Below, in pieces: positions 56,367 to 64,000 of a DNA stretch of 64,000 bases. Made by a program: the position numbers and the translations under genes. The stretch covers positions 310,001 through 374,000 of the forward strand of contig NZ_JAJQQP010000002.1 in NCBI RefSeq assembly GCF_028994805.1. The letters run 5' to 3'. Each line of letters begins with the position of its first letter. Position 1 is the first letter of the stretch. The stretch is from Promicromonospora iranensis. GTDB taxonomy: Bacteria; Actinomycetota; Actinomycetes; Actinomycetales; Cellulomonadaceae. The notes under the pieces are model-generated. The model searched no databases. It was not told the DNA's origin and saw only the letters and a list, made by a program, of their open reading frames with translations.

Positions 56367-58436
56367 TCAGCGGCTGGTGCGCGCGTCCCAGTGGGGCGTG
56401 GTGCGGGCACGGGGGCCACGCTCGCCGTCCGGGCGGCGGTGGTCGCCACCGCTCCGGGGTGCGCGGTCGCCACCGGCACGCGCCGCGGGGCCGCGGTCGA
56501 GCGTGATGCGCAGCGGCTTGCCGGCCACGCGGGCGCGGGCCAGGCGGTCGAGCGCCTCGTTGTCCAGCGGCGCGATGATGTCGACCAGCGAGAAGCTGCC
56601 GAAGATGTCGATCTTGCCGACGTCGGCACCGGTGATGCCACCCTCGCCGGTCAGCGCGCCGACGATCCCGCCCGGCTGCACGCCGTGCGTGTGGCCGACG
56701 GCGATGCGGTAGCGCGTGCCCCGGGCCGGACGGCGGATGCCGCGGTCGCCCTCGGACCGGCCACGCGGCGAACGGTCACCCGAACGCTCGTGGCGGTCGC
56801 CGTCACGGGAGGTGCGCCGGGCCGCTGCCGACTTGGCCTCGGTCCGCTCGCGCTCGTACTCCTCCTGCTCCGCACGGGCACGGGGGCCGTCGTCCCCGAC
56901 CGCGAGCGCCGCCATGGCGGCTGCGATCTCGACGGGGTCGGTGCCGCTCTCCTCGGCGTAGGTGCGGATCATCTCGGTGTACATGTCGAGGCGTCCGGCT
57001 TCGCGGCGTGCCGCGACCTTGCCGAGTGCGCGCTTGACCTGGTGGGCCGAGACGTCGCGGGGGGAGGGGATCTCCACCTCTTCGAGCGAGGCGCGGATGG
57101 TGCGCTCGATGCTGCGGAGCTTGCCGCGCTCGTGGGGGGTGACGAAGGTGAGTGCTTCGCCGGTGCGTCCGGCGCGGCCGGTGCGGCCGATGCGGTGGAC
57201 GTAGGCCTCGGGCTCGCCGGGGACGTCGAAGTTGACGACGAGTCCGATGCGGTCGACGTCGAGGCCGCGGGCGGCGACGTCGGTGGCGACGAGGACGTCG
57301 AGGGCGCCGGAGCGGAGGCGCTCGACGATCTTCTCGCGTTCCTTCTGGGCGACGTCGCCGGAGATGGTGGCGGCGGAGATGCCCTTCTCGATGAGGGCGG
57401 AGCCGACGTCTTCTGCGGCGCCGCGGGTGCGGGTGAAGACGATGGCTGCGTCGGCGTCGGAGGTGGCGAGGACGCGGGCGAGGGAGCCGACCTTGTGGCG
57501 GAAGGGCACGACGGCGTAGGTCTGGCGCACCGCGGTGACGGTGGAGGCCTGCCGGGTGACGGCGATCTGCACGGGGTCGGTCATGTGGTGGTCGGCGACC
57601 TTGCGGATGGCCGGGGGCATGGTCGCGGAGAAGAGGGCGACCTGGCGCTTGGCGGGTGCCTGGCCGAAGATCTCCTCGACGTCCTCGGCGAAGCCCATGC
57701 GGAGCATCTCGTCGGCCTCGTCGAGGACGAGGAAGCGGATGTCGTCGAGCTTGAGGGCGCCGCGGTCGAGGTGGTCCTTGATGCGGCCGGGGGTGCCGAC
57801 GACGACGTGGACGCCGTCGCGCAGGGCGCGCTGCTGGGGGATGTAGGGGGCGCCGCCGTAGACGGGCAGGACGCGGACGTCGTCGAGCTCGGTCGCGAAG
57901 GACTCGATGGCGTCGGCGACCTGCATGGCGAGCTCGCGGGTGGGTGCGAGCACGAGAGCCTGCACCTTGCGGAGCTTGGGGTCGACGGCGGCGAGGAGCG
58001 GGAGGCCGAACGCGGCGGTCTTGCCGGTGCCGGTCTGGGCGACGCCGGTGATGTCGCGGCCGGAGAGCAGCTCGGGGATGGCGCGGGCCTGGATGGCCGA
58101 GGGGGTGACGAAGCCGAGCTTGTTGACCGCGGCCATGAGGGGCGCGGGCAGGTTGAGGCTGGCGAACGTCGGTCCGGTGGGCTCGGGCTCGGCGGGTGCG
58201 GCGGCCGGCTCGGGCGTGGCCGCGGCGGCGGGCTCGGCGGCGCGCTCCGGGGTGGTGTCCTCGGTGACTGCCGGGGCGGGCGCCTCGGTGGTCGGGTCCT
58301 CGGGGGTGCTGCTCGTCGAGGTGGTGTCCTCGGAGTGGGTGACGGCCTCGGGGGTCGTCTGGTCGCCGGTGTCGGCGATGGCCTGCTCGGTTGCCAGCTC
58401 AGCGGGCACGATCAGGTCATGGGTGTCGATAGACAT
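56367..58436 (-). CDS. DEAD-box RNA helicase (DeaD/CsdA-like) with C-terminal RNA-binding domain
   Basis: 689 aa from ATG 58436 (GTG 58448 four codons up is possible; neither has a clear ribosome site). Acidic Ala/Pro/Glu-rich N-terminus (about 90 residues), Q motif FVTPSAIQARAIPELLSGRD, Walker A AQTGTGKTAAFG, PTRELAMQV, VGTPGRI, DEAD in VLDEADEMLRMGF, SAT in FSATMPP, and helicase C motifs (IVFTRTRG, ATDVAARGLDVDRI, HRIGRTGRAG). C-terminal DbpA-like RNA-binding domain (TRYRIAVGHTHGVQPGGIVGALTGEGGI) flanked by Arg/Asp/Gly-rich tails. Ribosome assembly or mRNA decay at low temperature is the usual role. Confidence 0.95.
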   Translation of the reverse strand: MSIDTHDLIVPAELATEQAIADTGDQTTPEAVTHSEDTTSTSSTPEDPTTEAPAPAVTEDTTPERAAEPAAAATPEPAAAPAEPEPTGPTFASLNLPAPLMAAVNKLGFVTPSAIQARAIPELLSGRDITGVAQTGTGKTAAFGLPLLAAVDPKLRKVQALVLAPTRELAMQVADAIESFATELDDVRVLPVYGGAPYIPQQRALRDGVHVVVGTPGRIKDHLDRGALKLDDIRFLVLDEADEMLRMGFAEDVEEIFGQAPAKRQVALFSATMPPAIRKVADHHMTDPVQIAVTRQASTVTAVRQTYAVVPFRHKVGSLARVLATSDADAAIVFTRTRGAAEDVGSALIEKGISAATISGDVAQKEREKIVERLRSGALDVLVATDVAARGLDVDRIGLVVNFDVPGEPEAYVHRIGRTGRAGRTGEALTFVTPHERGKLRSIERTIRASLEEVEIPSPRDVSAHQVKRALGKVAARREAGRLDMYTEMIRTYAEESGTDPVEIAAAMAALAVGDDGPRARAEQEEYERERTEAKSAAARRTSRDGDRHERSGDRSPRGRSEGDRGIRRPARGTRYRIAVGHTHGVQPGGIVGALTGEGGITGADVGKIDIFGSFSLVDIIAPLDNEALDRLARARVAGKPLRITLDRGPAARAGGDRAPRSGGDHRRPDGERGPRARTTPHWDARTSR

Positions 58437-58779
58437 GCAGTGATGCACCGTTCGTCGTCGGAAGGGGAGTCAGGGCCGAGGTGAGGACCCTCGCGTCGCT
58501 TGCTCCCGAAACACCTTCCCCGCAACCGAGGCTGCGGGCCTGTCTCGCACGTTGTGTGCACACACGGGATGACGACGAACTCCAAGGGGATGTGTCACCA
58601 CCCTATCGGCTGTGGGGGCGTTCGGCACAGATGTGGGCGGCGTGACGTGCAGCACGCGGGTGATGTTGTCGGTGGTGAGGGCGTTGCGGAGCGGTCGGAC
58701 GGCGCGCCAGTGCGGATATGCAACGCCCGCCCCGTAGTATTGCGGCGAGACGAAACCGGCGTGAGCAAGGGCGGTGTGC
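58437..58779. other. Divergent intergenic region with long helicase leader
   Basis: A minus-strand -10 TAGGGT (58607-58602) would give the helicase mRNA a ~160-base leader, a feature of cold-inducible DEAD-box genes. It contains the perfect 12-bp palindrome TGTGTGCACACA at 58553-58564. On the plus strand -10 TAGTAT (58735-58740) with TGCGGA 18 bp upstream is the likely promoter for the phosphatidyltransferase gene. No ORF or intrinsic terminator seen. Confidence 0.45.
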
Positions 58780-59352
58780 GTGTCCACTGGGGCGGAGATG
58801 AGCTCCCGGGTCCTGACCGTGCCCAACATCATCAGCCTGGTGCGGCTGGCGCTCGTGCCAGTCTTCGCCGTGCTGATCGTCGTGGGCGAGGACGGCTGGG
58901 CCCTGCTGGTCCTTGCGGTCTCGGGCGCCACGGACTGGCTCGACGGTGTGCTGGCCCGTCGCCTGAACCAGGTCACCCGGCTGGGGCAGATCCTGGACCC
59001 CTTCGCCGACCGGCTCTTCATCTTCGTGACCCTGATCGGTCTGGCGTGGCGCGAGGTGGTGCCGCCGTGGCTGGTCATCGCGATCATCGCGCGTGACGTG
59101 CTGCTCGCGCTGACGGTGCCGGTCCTGGCTCGGCTGGGGTACGGCACGCTGAACGTGACGCTGGTCGGCAAGGTCGCGACGTTCGCCCTGCTGTACGCGT
59201 TCCCGCTGCTGCTGCTCGCGGAGGTACCCGGCTGGGTCGGGGCCAGCGCGCACGTGGTGGGCTGGGCCTTCACCTGGTGGGGTGTCGGACTGTACTGGCT
59301 CGCGGGGCTCCAGTACGTCGCCCAGGTGCGGCGCCTGGCGGCCAGGGCATGA
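58780..59352 (+). CDS. CDP-alcohol phosphatidyltransferase (PgsA2-like)
   Basis: 190 aa from GTG 58780, with AAGGGCG eight bases upstream (GTG 58774 and ATG 58798 are alternatives). Polytopic membrane enzyme with the complete CDP-alcohol motif: DWLDGVLARRLNQ, then GQILDPFAD, with all Asp residues. About six hydrophobic segments. In mycobacteria a paralogous pgsA2 heads the same DUF881-sbp-DUF881 block, so phosphatidylglycerophosphate synthase or a related enzyme is likely. The stop overlaps the next start. Confidence 0.92.
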   Translation: MSTGAEMSSRVLTVPNIISLVRLALVPVFAVLIVVGEDGWALLVLAVSGATDWLDGVLARRLNQVTRLGQILDPFADRLFIFVTLIGLAWREVVPPWLVIAIIARDVLLALTVPVLARLGYGTLNVTLVGKVATFALLYAFPLLLLAEVPGWVGASAHVVGWAFTWWGVGLYWLAGLQYVAQVRRLAARA

Positions 59353-60317
59353 CCGCTCCGGGCACCGCGGTGGACCGGACGGCGGGCACGGCAGGGGGTG
59401 GGGCGCGTCGTCGCCCGGACGAGTCGATGACGCTGCTGCGCGAGGTCACCGAGCGCCCCCTGGACCCCGGGTACGCGCAGATGGCGCAGCGGCGCGCGGC
59501 GGGGGAGACGACATCGCGCCGCAGCGGGGTGAGCGTGGTGGGCCTGCTGCTGGTCGCGCTCCTGCTCGGCGCGGCGACGACCGTCGCGGTGATCGACCTG
59601 CGAGCGCCGCAGCCGGTGGTGGCGAAGGGGCGGACGGTGCTGATGGAGCAGATCCAGGAGCGCAGTGGAGAGGTGGAGGCGTTGTCGCAGCGTTCCGCGG
59701 TGCTGAGCGCGGAGGTGGACGGTCTGCGGACCGGGGGGTTGCTGCCGTCCGCGCTGCTCGAGATCAACGAGCTGGACCGGTGGGTCAACGGTGCGGTGCC
59801 GGTGCGGGGTCCTGGCATGGTGGTGAAGCTGACGGACGGCGCGGGTGGTGGGCTGGTGGAGCCGGGTGACGCGCCGGCGGAGTCGCGGGTGCGGGACGCG
59901 GACGTGCAGTTCGTGGTCAACGAGCTGTGGGCGGCGGGTGCGGAGGCGGTGGCGGTGAACGACGAGCGGTTGACGTCGTTGTCGGCGATCCGGAACGCGG
60001 GTGACGCGATCCTGGTGGACCTGCAGCCGTTGAACGGGCCGACGTACACGATCGAGGCGGTGGGGGACCCGGAGGACATGCAGGTCGATTTCGCGCGGTC
60101 GGCGGGGCTGGGGTTCCTGCAGCTGCTGAGCGCGGAGTACGGCATCGAGAACGAGGTGACCACGAGCGAGGGGATGTACCTGCCGGGTACGGGTTCCCCG
60201 ACGCTGCGGTACGCGCACGCTCCGCGCTCCGGGGACGCGCACCGGGACGAGCCCACCACGGACGCACCAGCCACACCACCAACCACAGAGGACCGTCCCG
60301 AGGAGGACAACGGATGA
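59349..60317 (+). CDS. DUF881 membrane-anchored protein (first copy)
   Basis: 322 aa, ATG overlapping the preceding stop. Cytosolic N-terminus (about 60 residues), one membrane segment (VSVVGLLLVALLLGAATTVAVI), a coiled-coil (VLMEQIQERSGEVEALSQRSAVLSAEVDGL) and the extracytoplasmic DUF881 domain (VRGPGMVVKLTDG, DVQFVVNELWAAGAEAVAVNDERLTSLSAIRNAGDAILVD, YTIEAVGDPEDMQ). The Thr/Pro/Glu-rich tail is likely disordered. Family members are conserved in actinobacteria and Firmicutes next to sbp; function unclear. Confidence 0.93.
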   Translation: MTAPGTAVDRTAGTAGGGARRRPDESMTLLREVTERPLDPGYAQMAQRRAAGETTSRRSGVSVVGLLLVALLLGAATTVAVIDLRAPQPVVAKGRTVLMEQIQERSGEVEALSQRSAVLSAEVDGLRTGGLLPSALLEINELDRWVNGAVPVRGPGMVVKLTDGAGGGLVEPGDAPAESRVRDADVQFVVNELWAAGAEAVAVNDERLTSLSAIRNAGDAILVDLQPLNGPTYTIEAVGDPEDMQVDFARSAGLGFLQLLSAEYGIENEVTTSEGMYLPGTGSPTLRYAHAPRSGDAHRDEPTTDAPATPPTTEDRPEEDNG

Positions 60318-60646
60318 TCGCGATCGTCGGGCTCGTGATCGGGGTGGTCGCCGGCCTGGTGCTGCAGCCGACCGTCCCGCTGATGCTGCAGCCGTACCTG
60401 CCGATCGCGGTGGTGGCGGCGCTGGATGCCCTGTTCGGCGGGCTGCGGGCGATGCTCGACGGTGTGTTCGACGACAAGGTCTTCCTGGTGTCGTTCCTGT
60501 CGAACGTGGTGGTGGCGGCGTTCATCGTGTTCCTGGGTGACCAGCTCGGCGTCGGCGGGCAGCTGTCGACGGCGGTGGTGGTCGTGCTCGGGATCCGGAT
60601 CTTCTCGAACGCCGCCTCGATCCGCCGGCACATCTTCAAGGCGTGA
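60314..60646 (+). CDS. sbp: Small basic protein Sbp (DUF1290)
   Basis: 110 aa, ATG overlapping the preceding stop. Three hydrophobic segments: MIAIVGLVIGVVAGLVLQP, LPIAVVAALDALFGGL and VFLVSFLSNVVVAAFIVFLGDQ, then STAVVVVLGIRIFSNAASIRRHIFKA. The family signature is AALDALFGGLRA. In B. subtilis sbp sits upstream of ftsA-ftsZ; here it is sandwiched between two DUF881 genes with 4-bp overlaps. Role unknown, probably envelope-related. Confidence 0.94.
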   Translation: MIAIVGLVIGVVAGLVLQPTVPLMLQPYLPIAVVAALDALFGGLRAMLDGVFDDKVFLVSFLSNVVVAAFIVFLGDQLGVGGQLSTAVVVVLGIRIFSNAASIRRHIFKA

Positions 60647-61476
60647 GCATGGGCGACGAGCGCGACGGCACCGAGGACCAGACCGAGGACCGTACCGAGA
60701 ACCGGATCCAGGACCAGATCCAGGACCAGACCGAGTCTGAACCCCGGGAGCCGGAACCGGCGTCGGGCTGGAAGCGCGTGGCACAGCTCCTGCGGCCCCG
60801 TGGCACCCGTTCGGAGCTGCTCACCGGCCTGCTGTGCCTGGCGCTGGGGTTCGCCCTGGCGGTCCAGGTGGGGCAGTCGACGGGCGACCAGCTCAGCAGC
60901 CTGCGCCAGGACGAGCTGGTGCGGCTCCTGGACGAGGTGACGCAGCGCGCGGAACAGCTCGACGCGGAGGTCGCGAACCTGGAGGAGATCCGGGACGACC
61001 TGCGCTCCGAGGACGGGCGCGACCAGGCGGCGCGGGACCTCGCACGGCAGCGTGCCGAGCAGGAGGGCATCCTCTCCGGCAGGCTCCCCGCCCACGGCCC
61101 GGGCGTGCAGATCCACGTGGCCGACGGCGACCGGCCGCTGGAGGCGCAGGTCCTGTTCAACCTCCTCGAGGAGCTGCGCAACGCGGGAGCCGAGGCGATC
61201 CAGGTCAACGGGGTGCGGCTGGTCACCACCAGCTACTTCATCGACTCGGGCGGCGGCGTCGTGCTCGACGGCGCGGCCATCACGTCCCCGTACGAGTGGA
61301 CGGCCATCGGCAACCCCGAGACGATCGACCGCGCGCTCGAGATCCCCGGCGGTGCGCTGCCCCGGATCCGGGAAGAGGGCGGCGAGGCGACCACGACGGT
61401 CTCCGACCAGGTCAGTGTCGACGCGGTGCGCATCCCGGGCGAACCGGAGCATGCCGAACCGGCCGAGGACGAGTGA
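60643..61476 (+). CDS. DUF881 membrane-anchored protein (second copy)
   Basis: 277 aa, GTG overlapping the sbp stop. A charged, repeat-like N-terminus (EDQTEDRTENRIQDQIQDQTE), one membrane segment (ELLTGLLCLALGFALAVQV), a coiled coil (DELVRLLDEVTQRAEQLDAEVANLEEIRDDL) and the DUF881 domain (GRLPAHGPGVQIHVADGDRPLEAQVLFNLLEELRNAGAEAIQVNGVRLVTTSYFID). Only about 25% similar by eye to the first copy, so an old duplication. Ends the four-gene overlapping operon. Confidence 0.93.
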   Translation: MSMGDERDGTEDQTEDRTENRIQDQIQDQTESEPREPEPASGWKRVAQLLRPRGTRSELLTGLLCLALGFALAVQVGQSTGDQLSSLRQDELVRLLDEVTQRAEQLDAEVANLEEIRDDLRSEDGRDQAARDLARQRAEQEGILSGRLPAHGPGVQIHVADGDRPLEAQVLFNLLEELRNAGAEAIQVNGVRLVTTSYFIDSGGGVVLDGAAITSPYEWTAIGNPETIDRALEIPGGALPRIREEGGEATTTVSDQVSVDAVRIPGEPEHAEPAEDE

Positions 61477-61605
61477 CCCCTGCCACGTTCGGCCGTGCGC
61501 GCGGCCCGATCACGGGCCCATCGGACCGGGCTCCGGACAGAGCTTCGGACAGGGCTGTGGAAACCGGCATGCGGAACCGGCACGACGTGGGTAGTTTTAT
61601 CCGGG

Positions 61606-61652
61606 TTGGTTCCCGTCTTTGGTTCCCGCGTCCATCTCGATCGAGGTAGGTT
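61606..61652 (+). promoter_or_regulatory. garA upstream region: TTGGTTCCCG direct repeats and -10 TAGGTT
   Basis: TTGGTTCCCG at 61606 and 61619, starts 13 bp apart, followed by -10-like TAGGTT at 61647-61652. The 290-bp gap between the DUF881 operon and garA contains no gene. Confidence 0.4.
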
Positions 61653-61766
61653 GAGTGGAACCCGGACGCGGTCCCAGCCGTTGTCCCCACGTAGCACCCG
61701 CCTCATCGTCACCGCAGTTCACCACCGCAGTCCCCCGAACATCACCATCGCACCCGAGGAGACCTG

Positions 61767-62240
61767 ATGACGGACCCCAGCGCCCATCCGGTCGGGCCCG
61801 ATACCACGGCCAACCTGGGTCGCATCGCGTTCCCGACCTCCGACGAGCAGGCGCCCCGCACGGCGCTCAGCCCGGAGGAAGCCGCCGCCGTCGCCGCACT
61901 GCCGCGACACTCCGCGCTGCTCATCGTGCAGCGCGGGCCAGGGTTCGGCGCACGCTTCCTCCTGGACACCGGCCGCAGCGTCGCCGGCCGCAGCGAGCAG
62001 GCCGACATCTTCCTCGACGATGTCACCGTGTCCCGCAAGCACGCCGAGTTCGTGCGCGAGGGCGACTCGTTCGTCGTCCGCGACATCGGCTCCCTGAACG
62101 GCACCTACGTCAACCGTGGCCGCATCGACGCCGCCACGCTGGTCACCGGCGACGAGGTGCAGATCGGCAAGTTCCGTCTCACCTTCCACGCCAGCCCGCA
62201 GTCGCCGGCGCAGTGGGGCGCGGGGACGCCCGCCCCGTGA
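61767..62240 (+). CDS. garA: FHA-domain signalling protein GarA/OdhI-like
   Basis: 157 aa, ATG with GAGGAGA upstream. The FHA domain (about 50-145) binds phosphothreonine: FLLDTGRSVAGRSEQADIFLDDVTVSRKHAEFVREGDSFVVRDIGSLNGTYVNRGRI, with Arg, Ser, Arg-Lys-His and Asn-Gly. GarA/OdhI inhibit 2-oxoglutarate dehydrogenase and related enzymes until phosphorylated by Ser/Thr kinases at an N-terminal ETTS motif. That motif is absent here; the only Thr-Thr is PDTTANLGRI at 12-21. Followed by ftsR with a GTGA overlap. Confidence 0.9.
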   Translation: MTDPSAHPVGPDTTANLGRIAFPTSDEQAPRTALSPEEAAAVAALPRHSALLIVQRGPGFGARFLLDTGRSVAGRSEQADIFLDDVTVSRKHAEFVREGDSFVVRDIGSLNGTYVNRGRIDAATLVTGDEVQIGKFRLTFHASPQSPAQWGAGTPAP

Positions 62241-63043
62241 CCGCCGGCGCCGCACGCGACCATCGTGGGGTCCACGGCGGCACCGACCCACGCCACGACC
62301 GCGCCCACGAGCACGCCCACGACGGCGAGCACGGCCAGCCGGACGACGGCTTCGACGCGCCCTGGCCCCGCGGGATCTCCCGCCAGCCCACCATGCGCAT
62401 CAGCGACGTCCTGCGCGCCCTGGGCCAGGAGTTCCCGTCCGTCTCGCACTCCAAGCTCCGCTTCCTCGAGGAGCAGGGCCTGATCGAGCCGGTGCGCACG
62501 CCGTCGGGCTACCGCCAGTACAGCCAGGCCGACGTCGAACGCCTGCGATTCGTCCTCACCGAGCAGCGCGACAGCTACATGCCGCTGAAGGTGATCAAGG
62601 AACGCCTCGCCGCGATGGACGCCGACCCGGACTCGGCCGAGCACCCCGCACCCCGCCTGGCCGGCACCGGCTCACCCGCCCGCCGCCGCTGGACCGCGCA
62701 GTCCGTGGCCGACGCCGCCGGCGTCACCGAGGAGTTCGTCCAGGACCTCGCCCAGGCAGGCCTCCTGCCCGCGTCGGGCGGCTCGTTCGGCTCGGGAGCC
62801 GTCGAGGTCGCCCGCATCGCGGGCGCCCTGGCAGAGTTCGGCATCGAACCCCGCCACCTGCGTTCCTTCCGCACCGCCGCCGACCGGCAGGTCGCACTCG
62901 TGGACCAGGTCGTCGCACCCCTGCGCAGCCAGCAGGCCACCGCCGCTCGCGGCCGCGCCGCGAGCATGGCGAGCGACATGGGCGAGCTGTTCACCCGCCT
63001 GCACGCCGCCTGGGTCCGCCAGGGCATCGACGACCTCGGCTGA
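62237..63043 (+). CDS. ftsR: MerR-family regulator FtsR-like
   Basis: 268 aa, GTG overlapping the garA stop. The N-terminal ~50 residues (Asp/His/Gly-rich, DHRGVHGGTDPRHDRAHEHAHDGEHG) are low-complexity; the HTH is RISDVLRALGQEFPSVSHSKLRFLEEQGLIEPVRTPSGYRQYSQADVERLRFVLTEQRDSYMPLKVIKERL. The C-terminal half resembles its Corynebacterium FtsR/mycobacterial Rv1828 relatives, known activators of ftsZ or of DUF151 genes. A later ATG (62394, MRISDV) could give a shorter protein. Position after garA is conserved in actinobacteria. Confidence 0.9.
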   Translation: MTAGAARDHRGVHGGTDPRHDRAHEHAHDGEHGQPDDGFDAPWPRGISRQPTMRISDVLRALGQEFPSVSHSKLRFLEEQGLIEPVRTPSGYRQYSQADVERLRFVLTEQRDSYMPLKVIKERLAAMDADPDSAEHPAPRLAGTGSPARRRWTAQSVADAAGVTEEFVQDLAQAGLLPASGGSFGSGAVEVARIAGALAEFGIEPRHLRSFRTAADRQVALVDQVVAPLRSQQATAARGRAASMASDMGELFTRLHAAWVRQGIDDLG

Positions 63044-63200
63044 ACACCGCCCCACCACACCGGACGCCCTCCCCGCGCGGCGCCCGCGCCACCCGTCCGC
63101 GCCTCCGCACGCCCAAAAAATCACCCGCCTTTGCCGCCCGGCGACCAGTTCGTGACCAGGAACTTGTCCCGAGCGCGCGACGAGTGACCACCCGACGCCG

Positions 63201-63212
63201 TACGGTGAAAGC
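63201..63212 (+). promoter_or_regulatory. Leaderless-type promoter of the DUF151 gene (TACGGT-N6-GTG)
   Basis: -10 TACGGT at 63201-63206 and six bases to the GTG, the same geometry as aroQ, rpe and hisE. Confidence 0.55.
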
Positions 63213-63740
63213 GTGAGGCCGGACGACGTGCCGATGGTCCCCGTGGAGATCCTCGGCGTTCGACAGCAGCAGCGCGATCAGGAGATCGTGGTGCTGCTGC
63301 TCGACAGCGCCGCCGACCTGGCCATCCCGATCGTCATCGGAGCACGTGAGGCCAGCGCCATCGCGATGGCACAGGCGGGCCTGGCCACACCCCGCCCCAT
63401 GACGCACGACCTGCTGCGCGACGTGCTCGGCGCCGTCGGCGTCACCCTCGAACGGGTCGACATCGTCGCCCTGGAAGGCGGGATCTACTTCGCCGAGCTC
63501 ATCCTGAGCAACGGCGTGCACCTCGACTCCCGGGCCTCCGACGCGATAGCGCTGGCCGTGCGCACCGGCAGCCCCGTCCTGTGCTCCGCCGAGATCGTCG
63601 CCCTGGCCGGTGTCGAGATCGTCGACGTCGACCAGCAGGCCGAGGTCGAGCGGTTCCGCGACTTCCTGGACCACGTCACACCCGAAGACTTCCTCGGGCC
63701 CCCCGGCAGCGGCAACCAGGGTGGTGGCCGAACCGGCTGA
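63213..63740 (+). CDS. Bifunctional nuclease family protein (DUF151)
   Basis: 175 aa, GTG start. Pfam DUF151 fold: MVPVEILGVRQQQRDQEIVVLLLDSAADLAIPIVIGAREASAIAMAQAGLATPRPMTHDLLRDVLGAVGVTLERVDIVALEGGIYFAELILSNGVHLDSRASDAIALAVRTGSPV. Plant and mycobacterial relatives are reported as nucleases or regulators. Placed between two MerR genes as in mycobacteria (Rv1828-Rv1829-Rv1830). Gly-rich tail (LGPPGSGNQGGGRTG). Confidence 0.92.
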   Translation: MRPDDVPMVPVEILGVRQQQRDQEIVVLLLDSAADLAIPIVIGAREASAIAMAQAGLATPRPMTHDLLRDVLGAVGVTLERVDIVALEGGIYFAELILSNGVHLDSRASDAIALAVRTGSPVLCSAEIVALAGVEIVDVDQQAEVERFRDFLDHVTPEDFLGPPGSGNQGGGRTG

Positions 63741-63839
63741 AAGTGGACGAACTCGCGACACGCCGAGGGTTTCACGGCGCGCATCTTTGAAATCACCTTC
63801 GACGCGCCATAGCGTGGCCACGACACCCCAGGAGGCACA

Positions 63840-64000
63840 GTGAACACCAGCGGTGAGAGAGCCACACGCGCTACGGTCCCGCACGGCGCGCAGGGTCTCC
63901 TCTTCGGTGAGGACCTGACGGAGCAGGACGCCACGACGGGCTACCGCGGCACCACGGCCTGCCACATTGCCGGCATCACGTACCGTCAGCTCGACTACTG
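63840..64000 (+). CDS. MerR-family regulator (Rv1830-like), cut by the window end
   Basis: 53 codons from GTG 63840 with AGGAGG four bases upstream; the gene runs off the end. A low-complexity N-terminus (LLFGEDLTEQDATTGYRGT) is followed by the beginning of a MerR HTH: ACHIAGITYRQLDY. By position after DUF151 it is probably the Rv1830/McdR type, linked in mycobacteria to chromosome/division control. The rest of the gene is not visible, so assignment is by context. Confidence 0.75.
   Translation, partial: MNTSGERATRATVPHGAQGLLFGEDLTEQDATTGYRGTTACHIAGITYRQLDY

Noticed and set aside
56391-58484. 697-codon plus-strand frame opposite the DEAD-box helicase
   Set aside because: Gly/Ala/Val/Asp-rich shadow; helicase motifs on the minus strand are unmistakable.

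Overview
The window is a stretch of high-GC (roughly 72% by eye), gene-dense, mostly forward-coding chromosome from an Actinomycetota member, most likely Micrococcales (a Cellulomonadaceae/Promicromonosporaceae-like organism is my guess; no rRNA is present to settle it). Supporting signs are frequent GTG starts and 4-base GTGA/ATGA gene overlaps, a stand-alone actinobacterial integration host factor (mihF), a helicase-dead PriA, GarA/FtsR-type regulators, a 13E12-type DUF222-HNH protein with a LexA-like box, and the gene order pyrRBC-carAB-pyrF-mihF-gmk-rpoZ-coaBC-metK-priA-fmt-rsmB-rpe-rib known from mycobacteria and relatives.

Layout. 1-1.1 kb: 3' part of aroB. 1.1-18.2 kb: an accessory block separating aroB from its usual neighbour aroQ. 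It holds an Excalibur membrane protein, a LacI-controlled sugar ABC importer (binding protein and two permeases, no ATPase) divergent from lacI-hydrolase-glycerophosphodiesterase, a lactate-monooxygenase-like flavoenzyme, a UMF1-type MFS protein, an ECF41 sigma factor, a DUF222-HNH protein, and a SoxR gene divergent from an oxidoreductase-MFS efflux pair. 18.2-41.8 kb: core block, aroQ, a SatD-like protein with a membrane partner, efp, nusB, an AHSA1-ArsR pair, the pyrimidine operon, then mihF to rsmB. 41.8-46.0 kb: small accessory island (DUF3592-like protein, GlxA-type regulator with divergent alpha/beta hydrolase, DUF421, DUF1761). 46.1-56.2 kb: rpe, a NarL-type two-component system with DUF2306, the FMN-riboswitch-controlled ribD-ribE-ribBA-ribH operon, a lipoprotein, hisE-hisG and a PH-like protein. 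56.2-64 kb: a cluster of 16-bp repeats, a DEAD-box helicase, and a conserved envelope/signalling block (CDP-alcohol phosphatidyltransferase, DUF881-sbp-DUF881, garA, ftsR, DUF151 nuclease, start of a second MerR gene).

Functionally the core makes UMP de novo, S-adenosylmethionine, CoA, riboflavin, the initiator formyl-tRNA and early histidine intermediates. Regulation can be read directly in several places: a PyrR-binding RNA loop before pyrR, an FMN riboswitch with a hairpin over the ribD Shine-Dalgarno, a SoxR box, a LexA-like box, an ECF41-type autoregulatory promoter, LacI-type palindromes, twin operators before the AHSA1-ArsR pair, and at least eight genes whose -10 box (often TAGGCT) lies 6-7 bases before the start codon, the layout of leaderless transcripts. 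No tRNA, rRNA, CRISPR, insertion sequence or prophage was found. Several otherwise conserved genes carry short tandem-repeat tails or inserts, and the best candidate for something undescribed is the SatD-like/membrane-protein pair with its 28-bp-phased promoter repeats.
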